Shown: positions 44,571 through 53,055 of the stretch, in pieces
Layout of the letters: every line of letters begins with the position of its first letter
Position numbering within the stretch: position 1 is the stretch's first letter
The notes under the pieces: model-generated
Told to the model about the DNA's origin: nothing
Database searches by the model: none
What the model saw: only the letters and a program-made list of their open reading frames with translations
Position numbers and translations under genes: made by a program
DNA from: Nesterenkonia lacusekhoensis
GTDB lineage: Bacteria; Actinomycetota; Actinomycetes; Actinomycetales; Micrococcaceae
NCBI RefSeq assembly: GCF_017876395.1
Contig: NZ_JAGINX010000001.1
Location: 1,054,001 to 1,118,000 of the forward strand
Reading direction: 5' to 3'
Length of the DNA: 64,000 nt

Positions 44571-45497
44571 ATGAAGAACGATTCCTTGTTCGATCTGGAG
44601 GAGACGCCTCGGCAGAATCTGCGCGAGTTCATCGATAACCTGCGCGCCGGCGGCTATACCGTCCTCGATGGGCACACACCCGATCCTGACCTCATCGATC
44701 CCCAGGGCGACGCGGTGGAGACCTGGCAGGAGAACTATCCGTATGACGAGCGGATGGAGCGGGACATCTATGAGATCGAGAAGTACCATCTGCAGGTCGA
44801 GCTGCTGAAGTTCCAGTACTGGGCCGAGGACTATGGTCTCAAGCACGTCATCGTCTTCGAAGGACGCGACGCCGCCGGCAAGGGCGGCACGATCAAGCGC
44901 TTCACCGAACACCTGAACCCACGGACCGCCCGCGTGGTCGCCCTGAACAAACCCTCGGACCGTGAACAGGGCCAGTGGTACTTCCAGCGCTACATCTACC
45001 ATCTGCCCACAGCCGGGGAGATGGTCCTCTTCGACCGCTCCTGGTACAACCGGGCCGGGGTGGAGCGGGTCATGGGATTCTGCTCAGACTCAGAGTATGA
45101 AGTCTTCATGAAGCAGGCGCCGCAGTTCGAGCAGATGCTCGCCGACGCCGGCATCCACCTGACCAAGTTCTGGTTCTCCGTGACCCAGAAGGAGCAGCGG
45201 ACCCGATTCGCCATCCGTCAGATCGATCCGGTCCGGCAGTGGAAGCTCTCTCCGATGGACCTGGAGTCTCTGGACCGCTGGGAGGACTACACCGCGGCCA
45301 AGGAGGAGATGTTCCGCCGCACGGACACCGACCACGCTCCGTGGATCACCATCAAGTCCAATGACAAGAAGCGGGCCCGACTCAACGCGATGCGCTACTT
45401 CCTGTCGCAGTTCGAGTATGAGGGCAAGGACCACGAGATCGTGGGGGAGCCCGATCCGCTGATCGTCCGGCGCGGCCGCGACGCAGTGGGCGACTGA
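44571..45497 (+). CDS. ppk2: Polyphosphate kinase 2
   Basis: 308 residues of the PPK2 family: Walker A GRDAAGKGG (98-106), Walker B D155 in FDRSWYNRAGVE, and the lid region with RFAIRQIDPVRQWKLS. These kinases use polyphosphate to phosphorylate nucleotides (mainly GDP or ADP to GTP or ATP in class I) or the reverse. The single-domain length and the GRDAAGKGG/RSWYNR motifs fit class I. It is preceded by a GGAGG ribosome site. It is divergent from zapE with about 96 bp between the starts. Confidence 0.93.
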   Translation: MKNDSLFDLEETPRQNLREFIDNLRAGGYTVLDGHTPDPDLIDPQGDAVETWQENYPYDERMERDIYEIEKYHLQVELLKFQYWAEDYGLKHVIVFEGRDAAGKGGTIKRFTEHLNPRTARVVALNKPSDREQGQWYFQRYIYHLPTAGEMVLFDRSWYNRAGVERVMGFCSDSEYEVFMKQAPQFEQMLADAGIHLTKFWFSVTQKEQRTRFAIRQIDPVRQWKLSPMDLESLDRWEDYTAAKEEMFRRTDTDHAPWITIKSNDKKRARLNAMRYFLSQFEYEGKDHEIVGEPDPLIVRRGRDAVGD

Positions 45498-45642
45498 TCC
45501 GCGCTGGGGCTGCTGTCTGCTCCTGGCAGACTCAGCAGACTCACCTCCGATCTGCTCATCTGTGAGTGCCGTGTCGCAGCGCTGACACTTCGCGGGCGTA
45601 AGATCGGTGAGAGACGTATCTGACTTCGAAAGAGGAGAATGC

Positions 45643-47100
45643 ATGAGCGCCCATATCGGAGTGACCGGTCTGGCAGTGATGGGGGCAAACCTGGCCCGCA
45701 ATCTCGCCCGGAACGGCTACACCGTCGCACTGCACAACCGGTCTGCCGGCAAGACCGACGCACTGATCGAAGCCCATGGCGATGAGGGCGAGTTCGTCCG
45801 CACTGAGACCCTGGCTGAGCTGGTCGAATCCCTGGAGCGTCCTCGCCGTGTGCTGATCATGGTCAAGGCCGGAGCTCCGGTGGACGCCGTGATCGAGCAG
45901 CTCGCCCCGCTGCTGGACGAAGGCGACATCGTCATCGACGCCGGCAACTCCTTCTATGAGGAGACCCGCCGCCGCGAGGAGGCGCTGCGTGAGAAGGGCC
46001 TGCACTTCGTCGGTGTGGGCGTCTCAGGCGGCGAGGAGGGCGCACTGAACGGACCCTCGATCATGCCGGGCGGTTCTGAGGAGTCCTATAAGACCCTGGG
46101 CCCGATGCTGGAGAAGATCTCGGCGAAGTACAACGGCGAACCCTGCTGCGCCTGGGTGGGCACCGACGGTGCCGGCCACTACGTGAAGATGGTGCACAAC
46201 GGCATCGAGTACGCCGATATGCAGGTCATCGGCGAGGCCTACGACCTGATGCGTTCGCTGGGCGGCCTGGAGCCGGTCCAGCAGGCTGAGGTCTTCCGCG
46301 AGTGGAACACCACTGACCTGGCCTCCTACCTGATCGAGATCACCGCGGAGGTGCTCGAGCAGGAGGACGAGGTCACCGGCAACCCGCTGGTGGATGTCAT
46401 CGTGGACTCGGCAGGCCAGAAGGGCACCGGACGGTGGACCGCCATCTCCGGCCTGGAGGTCGGTTCGCCGGTCACCGCCATCGCTGAGTCCGTGTTCGCT
46501 CGGTCCATCTCCTCCCAGCGCGAGCTGCGCACCGTGACCAACGAGGTCTTCCCCTCCGGCCTCGATGAGAACGCCCCTGAGGTCCCGTACCAGGAGGAAG
46601 GCACTCAGCAGACCTTCGTGGAGGATGTCCGCAAGGCTCTCTACGCCTCCAAGCTGGTGGCCTATGCACAGGGACTGGACATGCTGGTCTCGGCGGCCGA
46701 TGAGTACGGCTGGGACCTGGACCTGAAGTCCATCGCCTCGCTGTGGCGCGCGGGCTGCATCATCCGTGCAGACCTGCTGGACACCATCATGAAGGCCTAC
46801 GACGCCGCGCCGGAGGACCGGCCTCAGAACCTGCTGCTGGCCGAGGAGTTCACCGAGGCCATCAACGAGTGCCTGCCGTCCTGGCGCCGCGTGGTCGCGG
46901 CGGCCGCCACCTACGGTGTGCCGGCCCCGGTCTTCTCCTCCTCGCTGTCCTACTACGACAGCCTGCGCCGCGATCGTCTGCCGGCTGCCCTGATCCAGGG
47001 CCAGCGGGACTACTTCGGCGCACACACCTATCAGCGCGTGGACAAGGAGGGCACCTTCCACACCCTCTGGTCGGGCACGCGCATCGAGGTCGATGCCTGA
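45643..47100 (+). CDS. gnd: 6-phosphogluconate dehydrogenase, decarboxylating (NADP-dependent)
   Basis: 485 residues. It oxidises 6-phosphogluconate to ribulose 5-phosphate and CO2 in the pentose phosphate pathway. The NADP fold begins GVTGLAVMGANLARN with HNRSAGKTD. The catalytic segment is GAGHYVKMVHNGIEY (Lys and Asn), with GVSGGEEGA as substrate loop. The length matches the long (470-485 aa) dimeric type. The start at 45643 follows an AGAGGAG site. The frame is open to 45607. A strong stem-loop follows the stop. Confidence 0.95.
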   Translation: MSAHIGVTGLAVMGANLARNLARNGYTVALHNRSAGKTDALIEAHGDEGEFVRTETLAELVESLERPRRVLIMVKAGAPVDAVIEQLAPLLDEGDIVIDAGNSFYEETRRREEALREKGLHFVGVGVSGGEEGALNGPSIMPGGSEESYKTLGPMLEKISAKYNGEPCCAWVGTDGAGHYVKMVHNGIEYADMQVIGEAYDLMRSLGGLEPVQQAEVFREWNTTDLASYLIEITAEVLEQEDEVTGNPLVDVIVDSAGQKGTGRWTAISGLEVGSPVTAIAESVFARSISSQRELRTVTNEVFPSGLDENAPEVPYQEEGTQQTFVEDVRKALYASKLVAYAQGLDMLVSAADEYGWDLDLKSIASLWRAGCIIRADLLDTIMKAYDAAPEDRPQNLLLAEEFTEAINECLPSWRRVVAAAATYGVPAPVFSSSLSYYDSLRRDRLPAALIQGQRDYFGAHTYQRVDKEGTFHTLWSGTRIEVDA

Positions 47101-47121
47101 ATGATCGAAGTGACATGATCA

Positions 47122-47152
47122 GGGCCCCTCACCGACATTCGGTGAGGGGCCC
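47122..47152 (+). terminator. Terminator after gnd
   Basis: GGGCCCCTCACCG (47122-47134) pairs perfectly with 47140-47152 over the 5-nt loop ACATT. The 13-bp GC-rich stem lies 21 nt after the gnd stop. No T-tract follows. Confidence 0.85.
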
Positions 47153-47168
47153 TCGTCATGTCCGGCTG

Positions 47169-47258
47169 CGAAGTCCCGCCAGATTCAGCCCGGCCCGCTT
47201 CGGTCCCGCCAGATTCAGCCCTGTGCGGTTCAGCCCTGTGCGGTTCAGTCCTGCCGGC
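47169..47258. repeat. Tandem repeat, six units of 15 bp
   Basis: Six consecutive 15-bp units with consensus close to TTCAGYCCTGCCRGM. Units 4 and 5 (47214-47228 and 47229-47243) are identical. A partial seventh unit overlaps the cysE stop codon. It fills the gap between the gnd terminator and the convergent cysE gene. It would encode a Phe-Ser-Pro-x-Arg repeat, but no credible gene contains it. Confidence 0.85.
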
Positions 47259-47846
47259 TCAGATGAACAGAGCAGGGTCCAGCGCGTAGGTGGAGGGGTC
47301 CACCAGCGGCTCGTGCTCCTCATCGCGACGTTTGCGGTCCTTGGCGGGCACGCCCACCAGCACGGAGTGTGCCGGAGCCGACTTCACCACCACGGCATTG
47401 GCGCCGATGGCGGATTCTTCGCCGATCTCCACCGGGCCTAGCACTTTGGCGCCGGCGCCGACGGTGACGCCGTCGCGCAGCGTGGGGTGTCGCTTGGTCT
47501 GCTCCAGAGACGTGCCGCCCAAGGTCACGCCCTGGTAGAGCATGACGTCGTCGCCGATCTCGGCGGTCTCTCCGATGACCACGCCCATGCCGTGGTCGAT
47601 GAAGAAGCGCCGGCCGATGGTCGCACCAGGATGGATCTCGATGCCGGTGAGCCCGCGGGTCACCTGAGAGAGCAGCCGCGCCGGCGTCTTCAGCGGGCGA
47701 TGGCGCCACATGCGGTGGGCCACTCGGTGGGACCAGATGGCGTGCAGCCCTGAATAGACCAGGACGACCTCCGCATCGCTGCGGGCTGCCGGGTCATACT
47801 CACGGGCTGTCTTGACGTCTTCGCGGAATCGCTTGAGGAGGCCCAA
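47259..47846 (-). CDS. cysE: Serine O-acetyltransferase
   Basis: 195 residues, the short form (EpsC/CysE type). The C-terminal left-handed beta-helix of hexapeptide repeats includes [25 protein letters not shown], with the catalytic His in IDHGMG. It acetylates serine to O-acetylserine, the substrate of CysK encoded 50 bp upstream on the same strand. The first codon is TTG (47846), with an AAAGG-type site upstream. The protein ends in LDPALFI, and a C-terminal Ile is the residue that docks CysE into CysK in the cysteine synthase complex. Confidence 0.93.
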   Translation of the reverse strand: MGLLKRFREDVKTAREYDPAARSDAEVVLVYSGLHAIWSHRVAHRMWRHRPLKTPARLLSQVTRGLTGIEIHPGATIGRRFFIDHGMGVVIGETAEIGDDVMLYQGVTLGGTSLEQTKRHPTLRDGVTVGAGAKVLGPVEIGEESAIGANAVVVKSAPAHSVLVGVPAKDRKRRDEEHEPLVDPSTYALDPALFI

Positions 47847-47896
47847 GGTCTTCTGCCTTTCGAGGTCTGGGGTGCCGGGACGGCCTGACGGCGTCC

Positions 47897-48832
47897 TCAG
47901 CCCCGGATGTCTTCGTAGAGGAGAGTGGAGATGTAGCGCTCACCGAAGTCACAGGCGAGGGTGACGATGAGCTTGTCCTGGTTCTCCGGGCGGGAGGCGA
48001 CCTCCAGGGCAGCGGCGACGTTGGCGCCGGTGGAGATGCCGCCGAGGATGCCCTCCTCCATGCCCAGACGACGCGCGGTCTCCAGAGCGGTGTCCAGGTT
48101 GGCCTGGATGACCTCGTCGTAGAGATCGGTGTCCAGGATGTCGGGCACGAAGTTCGGGCCGATGCCCTGAATCTTGTGTGGACCGGCCTGGCCCCCGGAG
48201 AGGATGGGGGAATCCTCGGGCTCCACGGCCACCACCTTCACCTCGGGCTTGTGCTCACGCAGCCTGCGGCCGGCGCCGGTGATGGTGCCGCCGGTGCCGA
48301 TGCCGGAGACCAGTACGTCCACAGCCCCGTCGGTGTCCTGCCAGATCTCCTCGCCGGTGGTGTTGTAGTGCACCTCGGGGTTGGCCTCGTTGGCGAACTG
48401 ACGCGCCCAGATGGCGTTGTCGGTCTCTTCGACGATGGACTTCGCCTTCTCCACTGCGCCGCGCATGCCGTCGGCACCGGGGGTCAGCACGATCTCGGCG
48501 CCGAAGGCGCGCAGCATGACACGGCGCTCAGTGGACATCGTCTCGGGCATGGTCAGCACCACGCGGTAGCCGCGGGCCGCGCCCACCATGGCCAGTGCGA
48601 TGCCGGTGTTGCCGGAGGTGCCCTCCACGATGGTGCCGCCGGGCCGCAGCACCCCGGCCTGTTCGGCGGCGTCCACGATGGCGGTGCCGATGCGGTCCTT
48701 CACCGAGCTGGCGGGTGAGTAGAACTCCAGCTTCACGGCCACGTTGCCGGGCAGGTCGGCGTCGAGTCTGTTCAGCTGCACCAGGGGAGTGTTGCCCACG
48801 GCTTCGGCGATGTTCTCAAGGATCTTGCCCAT
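47897..48832 (-). CDS. cysK: Cysteine synthase A
   Basis: 311 residues. A PLP-dependent O-acetylserine sulfhydrylase: PLP lysine K45 in SSVKDRIG, substrate loop [10 protein letters not shown] (about residue 73), and the glycine-rich phosphate loop [10 protein letters not shown]. It makes cysteine from O-acetylserine and sulfide. It is followed by cysE in the same direction, a common actinobacterial two-gene operon. A GAGAGG ribosome site lies about 12 nt before the ATG. Confidence 0.96.
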   Translation of the reverse strand: MGKILENIAEAVGNTPLVQLNRLDADLPGNVAVKLEFYSPASSVKDRIGTAIVDAAEQAGVLRPGGTIVEGTSGNTGIALAMVGAARGYRVVLTMPETMSTERRVMLRAFGAEIVLTPGADGMRGAVEKAKSIVEETDNAIWARQFANEANPEVHYNTTGEEIWQDTDGAVDVLVSGIGTGGTITGAGRRLREHKPEVKVVAVEPEDSPILSGGQAGPHKIQGIGPNFVPDILDTDLYDEVIQANLDTALETARRLGMEEGILGGISTGANVAAALEVASRPENQDKLIVTLACDFGERYISTLLYEDIRG

Positions 48833-48877
48833 TGTCTGATGAACCTCTCTGACAGGACGGGGTGCAGGTGTCGGGTA

Positions 48878-49432
48878 TCAGCCTATCGGTCGCATCCATC
48901 GGCCCCAGTGCCGACGCAGTGTGGCGACTTTGGGATCGATGATGAACTGACAGTAGCCCACCTCAGGGCGGCGGGCGTGGAAGTCCTGGTGCTCAGGCTC
49001 GGCCTCGTAGACCGTGCCCAGCGGTTCGAGCGTGGTGACGATCGGGCGGTCATAGTGCTCCTGGAACCGCGTGATCGCCTCCTGGAACTCCGCCTTCTCC
49101 TCCTCGGAGGCACAGAACATCGCCGAACGGTACTGCGGGCCGACGTCGTGGCCCTGACGGTTCAGCGAGGTCGGGTCATGGGAGGAGAAGAAGACCTCCA
49201 ACAGCACCTCAGTGGGCAGCTGTGCAGGGTCGTAGGTGATCTCCACCGCCTCCGCATGGGAGGTCATACCGGTGCAGACTGCACTGTAGTTCGCGGTCTC
49301 TGCGGTGCCGCCGGTGTAGACGCTGCGGACTGTCTCCACGCCCTGCAGCCGACGGGCCAGGGAGTCCAGGCACCAGAAGCAGCCGGCGGCGAGCACGACG
49401 GTTCGGGATGTCGCCTCAGGGGTATCGCTCAT
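48878..49432 (-). CDS. msrA: Peptide-methionine (S)-S-oxide reductase MsrA
   Basis: 184 residues with the active-site motif GCFWC (C18 nucleophile), then GVETVRSVYTGGT and HAEAVEITYDP. It reduces methionine S-sulfoxide in proteins and free methionine. It lies 46 bp upstream of cysK on the same strand and may extend that transcript. It is divergent from the peroxide-stress gene yaaA, with 52 bp between the start codons. No clear ribosome site is seen before the ATG. Confidence 0.95.
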   Translation of the reverse strand: MSDTPEATSRTVVLAAGCFWCLDSLARRLQGVETVRSVYTGGTAETANYSAVCTGMTSHAEAVEITYDPAQLPTEVLLEVFFSSHDPTSLNRQGHDVGPQYRSAMFCASEEEKAEFQEAITRFQEHYDRPIVTTLEPLGTVYEAEPEHQDFHARRPEVGYCQFIIDPKVATLRRHWGRWMRPIG

Positions 49433-49484
49433 ATCGGGTCCAACTGTGCCGGGACGGAGTTCATTCCGTTGCTAGTCTGTCGGG

Positions 49485-50270
49485 GTGAAGATCCTCCTTC
49501 CGCCCTCTGAGGGCAAAGCCGCACCTCAGCCCGAGACCGGGCAGTCAGCATCCGGTTCGGGCCTGGACCTGGACGCGCTCCTGCTGCCGGAGCTCGCCGC
49601 CGATCGCGAGCGGGTGCTCAGTGCGCTGATCGCAGCCAGCGGCTGCGAGGACGCTCAGACGGTGCTCAAAGTCGGCGCACAGGTCGTGGCTGAGGTCCGT
49701 GCCAACCTCGAGCTGCGTGAGGCGCTCACCGCGCCGGCCTATGAGGTCTACACCGGAGTTCTCTTCGACGCTCTGCAGGCTCATTCTCTGTCCCCGGAAC
49801 AGCGCGGGCGCGCCGCACAGGACGTGTTGATCTTCTCCGGCCTCTTCGGCGTCACCGGATTCACCGATCGCATTCCCGCCTACCGACTTTCGATGGATGT
49901 GAAGCTCGCAGAGCTGGGGAACCTCGGGACCTATTGGAAGGGCCGGCTGCGGGATCCGCTGCAGGAGCTGGTGGGCGACGAGCTGGTCATCGACTGCCGC
50001 TCGGCCACCTACGGCAGAGCATTTCAGCCGTCCCCGCAGCGGACTCTGATGGTCAACAGCTTCACTGAGAAGGACGGAGCGCGAAAGGTGGTCACGCATT
50101 TCGCCAAACAGGCCCGCGGCGAGCTCACCGGAATGCTGCTGCGGGCGCAGGAACCGGTGGAGACCATCGACGACGTCGCGGCCGTCGCCTCTCAGCGTTG
50201 GACCGTCGAGATCCGTCCGGCGGCAGGTCGTTCGCCGCACCAGCTGGACCTGATCAGCACCGCTGCCTGA
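49485..50270 (+). CDS. yaaA: Peroxide stress protein YaaA
   Basis: 261 residues, DUF328/YaaA family. The N-terminus MKILLPPSEGKA is the family signature, and YTGVLFDAL and VNSFTEKDGARKVVTHFAK are further conserved segments. In Escherichia coli YaaA lowers free intracellular iron and limits Fenton damage under peroxide stress. Start is GTG at 49485. TAGTCT (49473-49478) ends 6 nt upstream, so the mRNA is probably leaderless. The divergent placement with msrA suggests joint oxidative-stress control, which is inference. Confidence 0.9.
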   Translation: MKILLPPSEGKAAPQPETGQSASGSGLDLDALLLPELAADRERVLSALIAASGCEDAQTVLKVGAQVVAEVRANLELREALTAPAYEVYTGVLFDALQAHSLSPEQRGRAAQDVLIFSGLFGVTGFTDRIPAYRLSMDVKLAELGNLGTYWKGRLRDPLQELVGDELVIDCRSATYGRAFQPSPQRTLMVNSFTEKDGARKVVTHFAKQARGELTGMLLRAQEPVETIDDVAAVASQRWTVEIRPAAGRSPHQLDLISTAA

Positions 50271-50380
50271 GTCGGCGGGCTGCGGCGGCATCGCAACGAT
50301 GTTGTGATCCCTTGGTGACCGGGTGTTCAGATTCGGTTTCCTAAGGTGGGGAGACCAGGGCTGATGCGAGGAGGAGAACG

Positions 50381-51259
50381 ATGAGGACACGACTGACCGC
50401 ACAGATGACTGCTTGGGGCGCCGTCGGCCTGCTGGTGCTGACCGCCTGCGCCGGTGACGATTCTCAGCAGGTCGAGGACGGCTCCTCGGAGGACGCGGTC
50501 CAGGATGACTCGGGCACTGACGACGATCAGAGTGTCCGGGACGACTCGGCTGCCGAAGACGGTGCCGATCAGGATGACCGTCGTGCCAGGGAGGGCGAGG
50601 ACCGTGAGCACGATCAACCCGGTGAGGAGGTGCCTTCCGGTGGCTCTGAGCAGGTCCCGGAGGACGAACTTCCCGGCGAGGACGTGGCACTCTATTACGA
50701 GCAGGGCGAAGAGCTCGGCGTCGCAGGTCTGGACCCCGAGGAGGCGCCGCTTGAGGTGTTCGACCTGCCGCTGGATCAGGACGGCGACGTGGTCGGCGAG
50801 CTGGAGCCCCTGGACGCTGTGACGGTCACGGGCCGGCAGCGTCAGGACCCCGATGACCCCGAGGCCGGAATCTGGACCGAAGTCGAGCTCTCCGATGGTT
50901 ACGGCTGGGTCGACGGTGGGCTGACTTACTTCGCCGGGACCGAGGAGGTCACAGAGGACTACCTCGATGAGGTTCCCCCGGCCGAAGACGCCCAGACCAT
51001 CGCCGAAGGCGTGGCCGAACGTGCCGCCGGCGAGGGCCCCGATCAGCAGCATGGACCGGAATGGACGCTGATCAGCACCCCGGAGGACCACGGGGAGGAT
51101 TTCTATCGCTTGGACGTGACCGGGCTGCAGGACGATTCCGTGGCCGGCTACCGGCTGTTCGTCACCGTGGCGGAGGCGGGCGAGGGCTTCGAACTGGCGG
51201 AGGTGGAGCAGACTCAGCTCTGCCGGCGGGGCGTCACCGATGACGGGTCCTGCGCCTGA
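50381..51259 (+). CDS. Lipoprotein with acidic tract and SH3-like domain
   Basis: 292 residues. The signal peptide ends in the lipobox LTAC with lipidated C23. Residues about 25-115 are almost entirely Asp, Glu, Ser and Gly, followed by a bacterial-SH3-like segment (about 125-185, with WTEVELSDGYGWVDGG) and an unassigned C-terminal domain. SH3-like domains often bind cell-wall peptide or glycan, but no function is known here. The acidic tract is typical of salt-adapted extracytoplasmic proteins. The stop overlaps the start of the following pseudogene (TGATG). Confidence 0.75.
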   Translation: MRTRLTAQMTAWGAVGLLVLTACAGDDSQQVEDGSSEDAVQDDSGTDDDQSVRDDSAAEDGADQDDRRAREGEDREHDQPGEEVPSGGSEQVPEDELPGEDVALYYEQGEELGVAGLDPEEAPLEVFDLPLDQDGDVVGELEPLDAVTVTGRQRQDPDDPEAGIWTEVELSDGYGWVDGGLTYFAGTEEVTEDYLDEVPPAEDAQTIAEGVAERAAGEGPDQQHGPEWTLISTPEDHGEDFYRLDVTGLQDDSVAGYRLFVTVAEAGEGFELAEVEQTQLCRRGVTDDGSCA

Positions 51260-51658
51260 TGCGCGTGCTCACGGTGCCCCGCTACACAGGATCCGGCGAA
51301 GATCACTGGCAGAGCCACCTGGAACGGTCCGATGCCGCGATCGCCCGTGTCCACCAGCGGGATTGGAATCGTGTGGACCGCCAAGAGTGGGCTGCCGGCG
51401 ATCCGGGCCCAGCGCCCTTTGCCGTGGGGTCCTCTGCCGGCACCCACCCACGTGGTGGTCAGTGACGACGATCCACACCTGGGCCTGGCAAGAGCACAGC
51501 ATCTCACCGAGGAATGGGGCAGCACAGTCGAAGTCGTTCCAGGCGCCGGGCGCCTCGGGACGGCTGACGGCTATGGACGCTGGCCCCGGATCGCAGAACT
51601 CATCGAGGACGCCGCCGCCGGGCGGCTGTGGGCGGCTCCGCTCAGTCCTGAACGATGA
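51259..51658 (+). pseudogene. RBBP9/YdeN-family serine hydrolase, decayed (internal deletion, frameshift)
   Basis: Frame 1 (51259-51465) encodes MRVLTVPRYTGSGEDHWQSH and ARVHQRDWNRVDRQEWAA, the N-terminal part of RBBP9/YdeN hydrolases. The C-terminal part (RPLPWGPLPAPTHVVVSDDDP, EEWGSTVEVV) continues in another frame to 51658. The join is near 51385. The whole middle, including the nucleophile Ser in the usual HSLG elbow, is missing. The normal GAGHI active-site His is GAGRL here. Total coding potential is about 133 residues against about 190 in the family. It overlaps the lipoprotein stop and the convergent RNase HI gene. Confidence 0.8.
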
Positions 51659-52094
51659 TGCGGCTGGCTGCGGGATCCCACTGGACTCCCGCGGCCGAGG
51701 CGTCCATGGCCTCGTTGCTGAGCGCGTCGGCGTCGCCGTTCTCCCGCCGGGGGATCCAGGTGTAGGTGACCTGCGTGGGCGGAAGGATCGCGGCGGCCTG
51801 CGCGGCCAGGCGCTTCATGTCCTCATGCTTGATCTTCCAGCGGCCGCTCATCTGCTCGACCACCAGCTTGGAGTCCATACGGACCTCAACAGTGGCGGAG
51901 GGGTCGATCTCCCGCGCCAGAGTGAGCCCGTCCACCAGCCCGGTGTACTCGGCCACGTTGTTGCTGGCTCTGCCCAGAGGGGTGGCTCTGGTGGCCAGGA
52001 TCCGTCCGCTGCTGTCGCGGACAAGAGCTCCGGAGCCGGCGATTCCGGGATTGCCGCGGCTGCCGCCGTCGGCTTCGACGATGAGGTCGGTCAC
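51642..52094 (-). CDS. Ribonuclease HI-type protein
   Basis: 150 residues of the RNase H fold. The metal ligands are D9 in EADGGSRGNPG, E49 in NNVAEYTGL, D74 in RMDSKLVVEQ and an Asp in NGDADALSN. It cleaves RNA in RNA-DNA hybrids. It is shorter than the bifunctional RNase H/acid phosphatase of many actinobacteria, because the phosphatase half is absent. Start is GTG after AAGGAG. It follows the Nif3-like gene by 40 bp. The C4 zinc-ribbon gene often found between these two is missing here. Confidence 0.88.
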   Translation of the reverse strand: MTDLIVEADGGSRGNPGIAGSGALVRDSSGRILATRATPLGRASNNVAEYTGLVDGLTLAREIDPSATVEVRMDSKLVVEQMSGRWKIKHEDMKRLAAQAAAILPPTQVTYTWIPRRENGDADALSNEAMDASAAGVQWDPAASRIIVQD

Positions 52095-52134
52095 TGTGCT
52101 CCTTCAGACGATGCCCGGAAGCGTCGTGCGGGGC

Positions 52135-52980
52135 TCAGGGCCCAGGGGTGATCACGAAGTCCCAGGGGTCGGTGTTGATGCCGCTGACTGCGACCTCGAC
52201 ATCATAGCCGCGGTCGGCCAGGGCACGGTCCAAGGCATGCGCCGCGGCGGGAAGCCACATCCATTCGCTGGCGAAGTGGGAGACGTCGATGAGATAGGGA
52301 CGCTGCTCGCCCACGGCCTCACGGGCCTCCGAGGCCGGGTGGTGACGCAGGTCAGCTGTGATGAAGACATCGGCCTCGGCCCGGCGTGCGGCCTCGAGCA
52401 GGGAGTCCCCGGCGCCGCCGCACAGGGCCACGCGTCGGATGAACGCGTCCCGGTCTCCGGCCACCCGGACTCCGCCCGCCACCGAGGGAAGGGTCGAGAA
52501 CACCGTGGCGGCGAACTCACCCAGAGTGGTGCCCTGCGGCAGGGTGCCGATGCGACCCAGCCCCTCTTCTTCGAGGCCGTCCTCGGCGGCTTTGAGCGGA
52601 ACCGCGTCCTCCAGGCCGAATATCTCGGCCAGGACGTCGTTGACGCCGCCGACGGCCGAATCCCCATTGGTATGGGCGGTCAGCAGGGCACACCCCGACT
52701 CGATGAGCCGGTGCACCAGCTCTCCTTTGAACGTGCCGGCCTCCACCGAACTGACCGGCCGCAGCAGCAGCGGATGGTGGGTGATCAGCAGATCTGCTTC
52801 GGCGCTGCAGGCCTCCTCGACCACTGGCCTGACCGGGTCCACGGCGAAGTGGATCTTCTCGACCGGGGCGCTGCGGCGCCCGGCGACCAGCCCGACGGCG
52901 TCCCAGGATTCGGCCAGGGAGCGGGGCCAGAGCTCTTCGGCCATGTCGAGGACGTCCTGCAGCGATGGCGTCTGTGGCAT
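52135..52980 (-). CDS. Nif3-like dinuclear metal-centre hexameric protein
   Basis: 281 residues of the Nif3/GTP cyclohydrolase I type 2 family. Visible metal-binding parts are LLITHHPLLLRPVSSV and LTAHTNGDSAVGGVNDVLAE near the middle, and DVSHFASEW (His, Glu) at the end. The length is that of the short family form without the PII-like insertion. The function is not settled. It is the first gene of a two-gene unit with RNase HI, and it is divergent from the aldo/keto reductase gene. Confidence 0.9.
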   Translation of the reverse strand: MPQTPSLQDVLDMAEELWPRSLAESWDAVGLVAGRRSAPVEKIHFAVDPVRPVVEEACSAEADLLITHHPLLLRPVSSVEAGTFKGELVHRLIESGCALLTAHTNGDSAVGGVNDVLAEIFGLEDAVPLKAAEDGLEEEGLGRIGTLPQGTTLGEFAATVFSTLPSVAGGVRVAGDRDAFIRRVALCGGAGDSLLEAARRAEADVFITADLRHHPASEAREAVGEQRPYLIDVSHFASEWMWLPAAAHALDRALADRGYDVEVAVSGINTDPWDFVITPGP

Positions 52981-53055
52981 AGGCCATTTCTACCATGGGC
53001 GAATTCTCTCCCGAGAGCGGGAAGGAACAGCGGTGGGTGGTGTGTTGGCACGGAA

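Noticed and set aside
44475-45002. An N-terminal extension of ZapE to 524 residues
   Set aside because: It runs antisense to ppk2 and has no similarity to ZapE. The inner ATG has a well-placed leaderless -10 box.
46743-47441. A frame encoding repeated Phe-Ser-Pro-x-Arg units
   Set aside because: It reads through gnd in the wrong frame, the terminator and the tandem repeat, then antisense to cysE; not a gene.
51766-53055. An N-terminal extension of the aldo/keto reductase to 755 residues
   Set aside because: The extra part is the antisense of the RNase HI and Nif3-like genes; homology to aldo/keto reductases begins at 53056.
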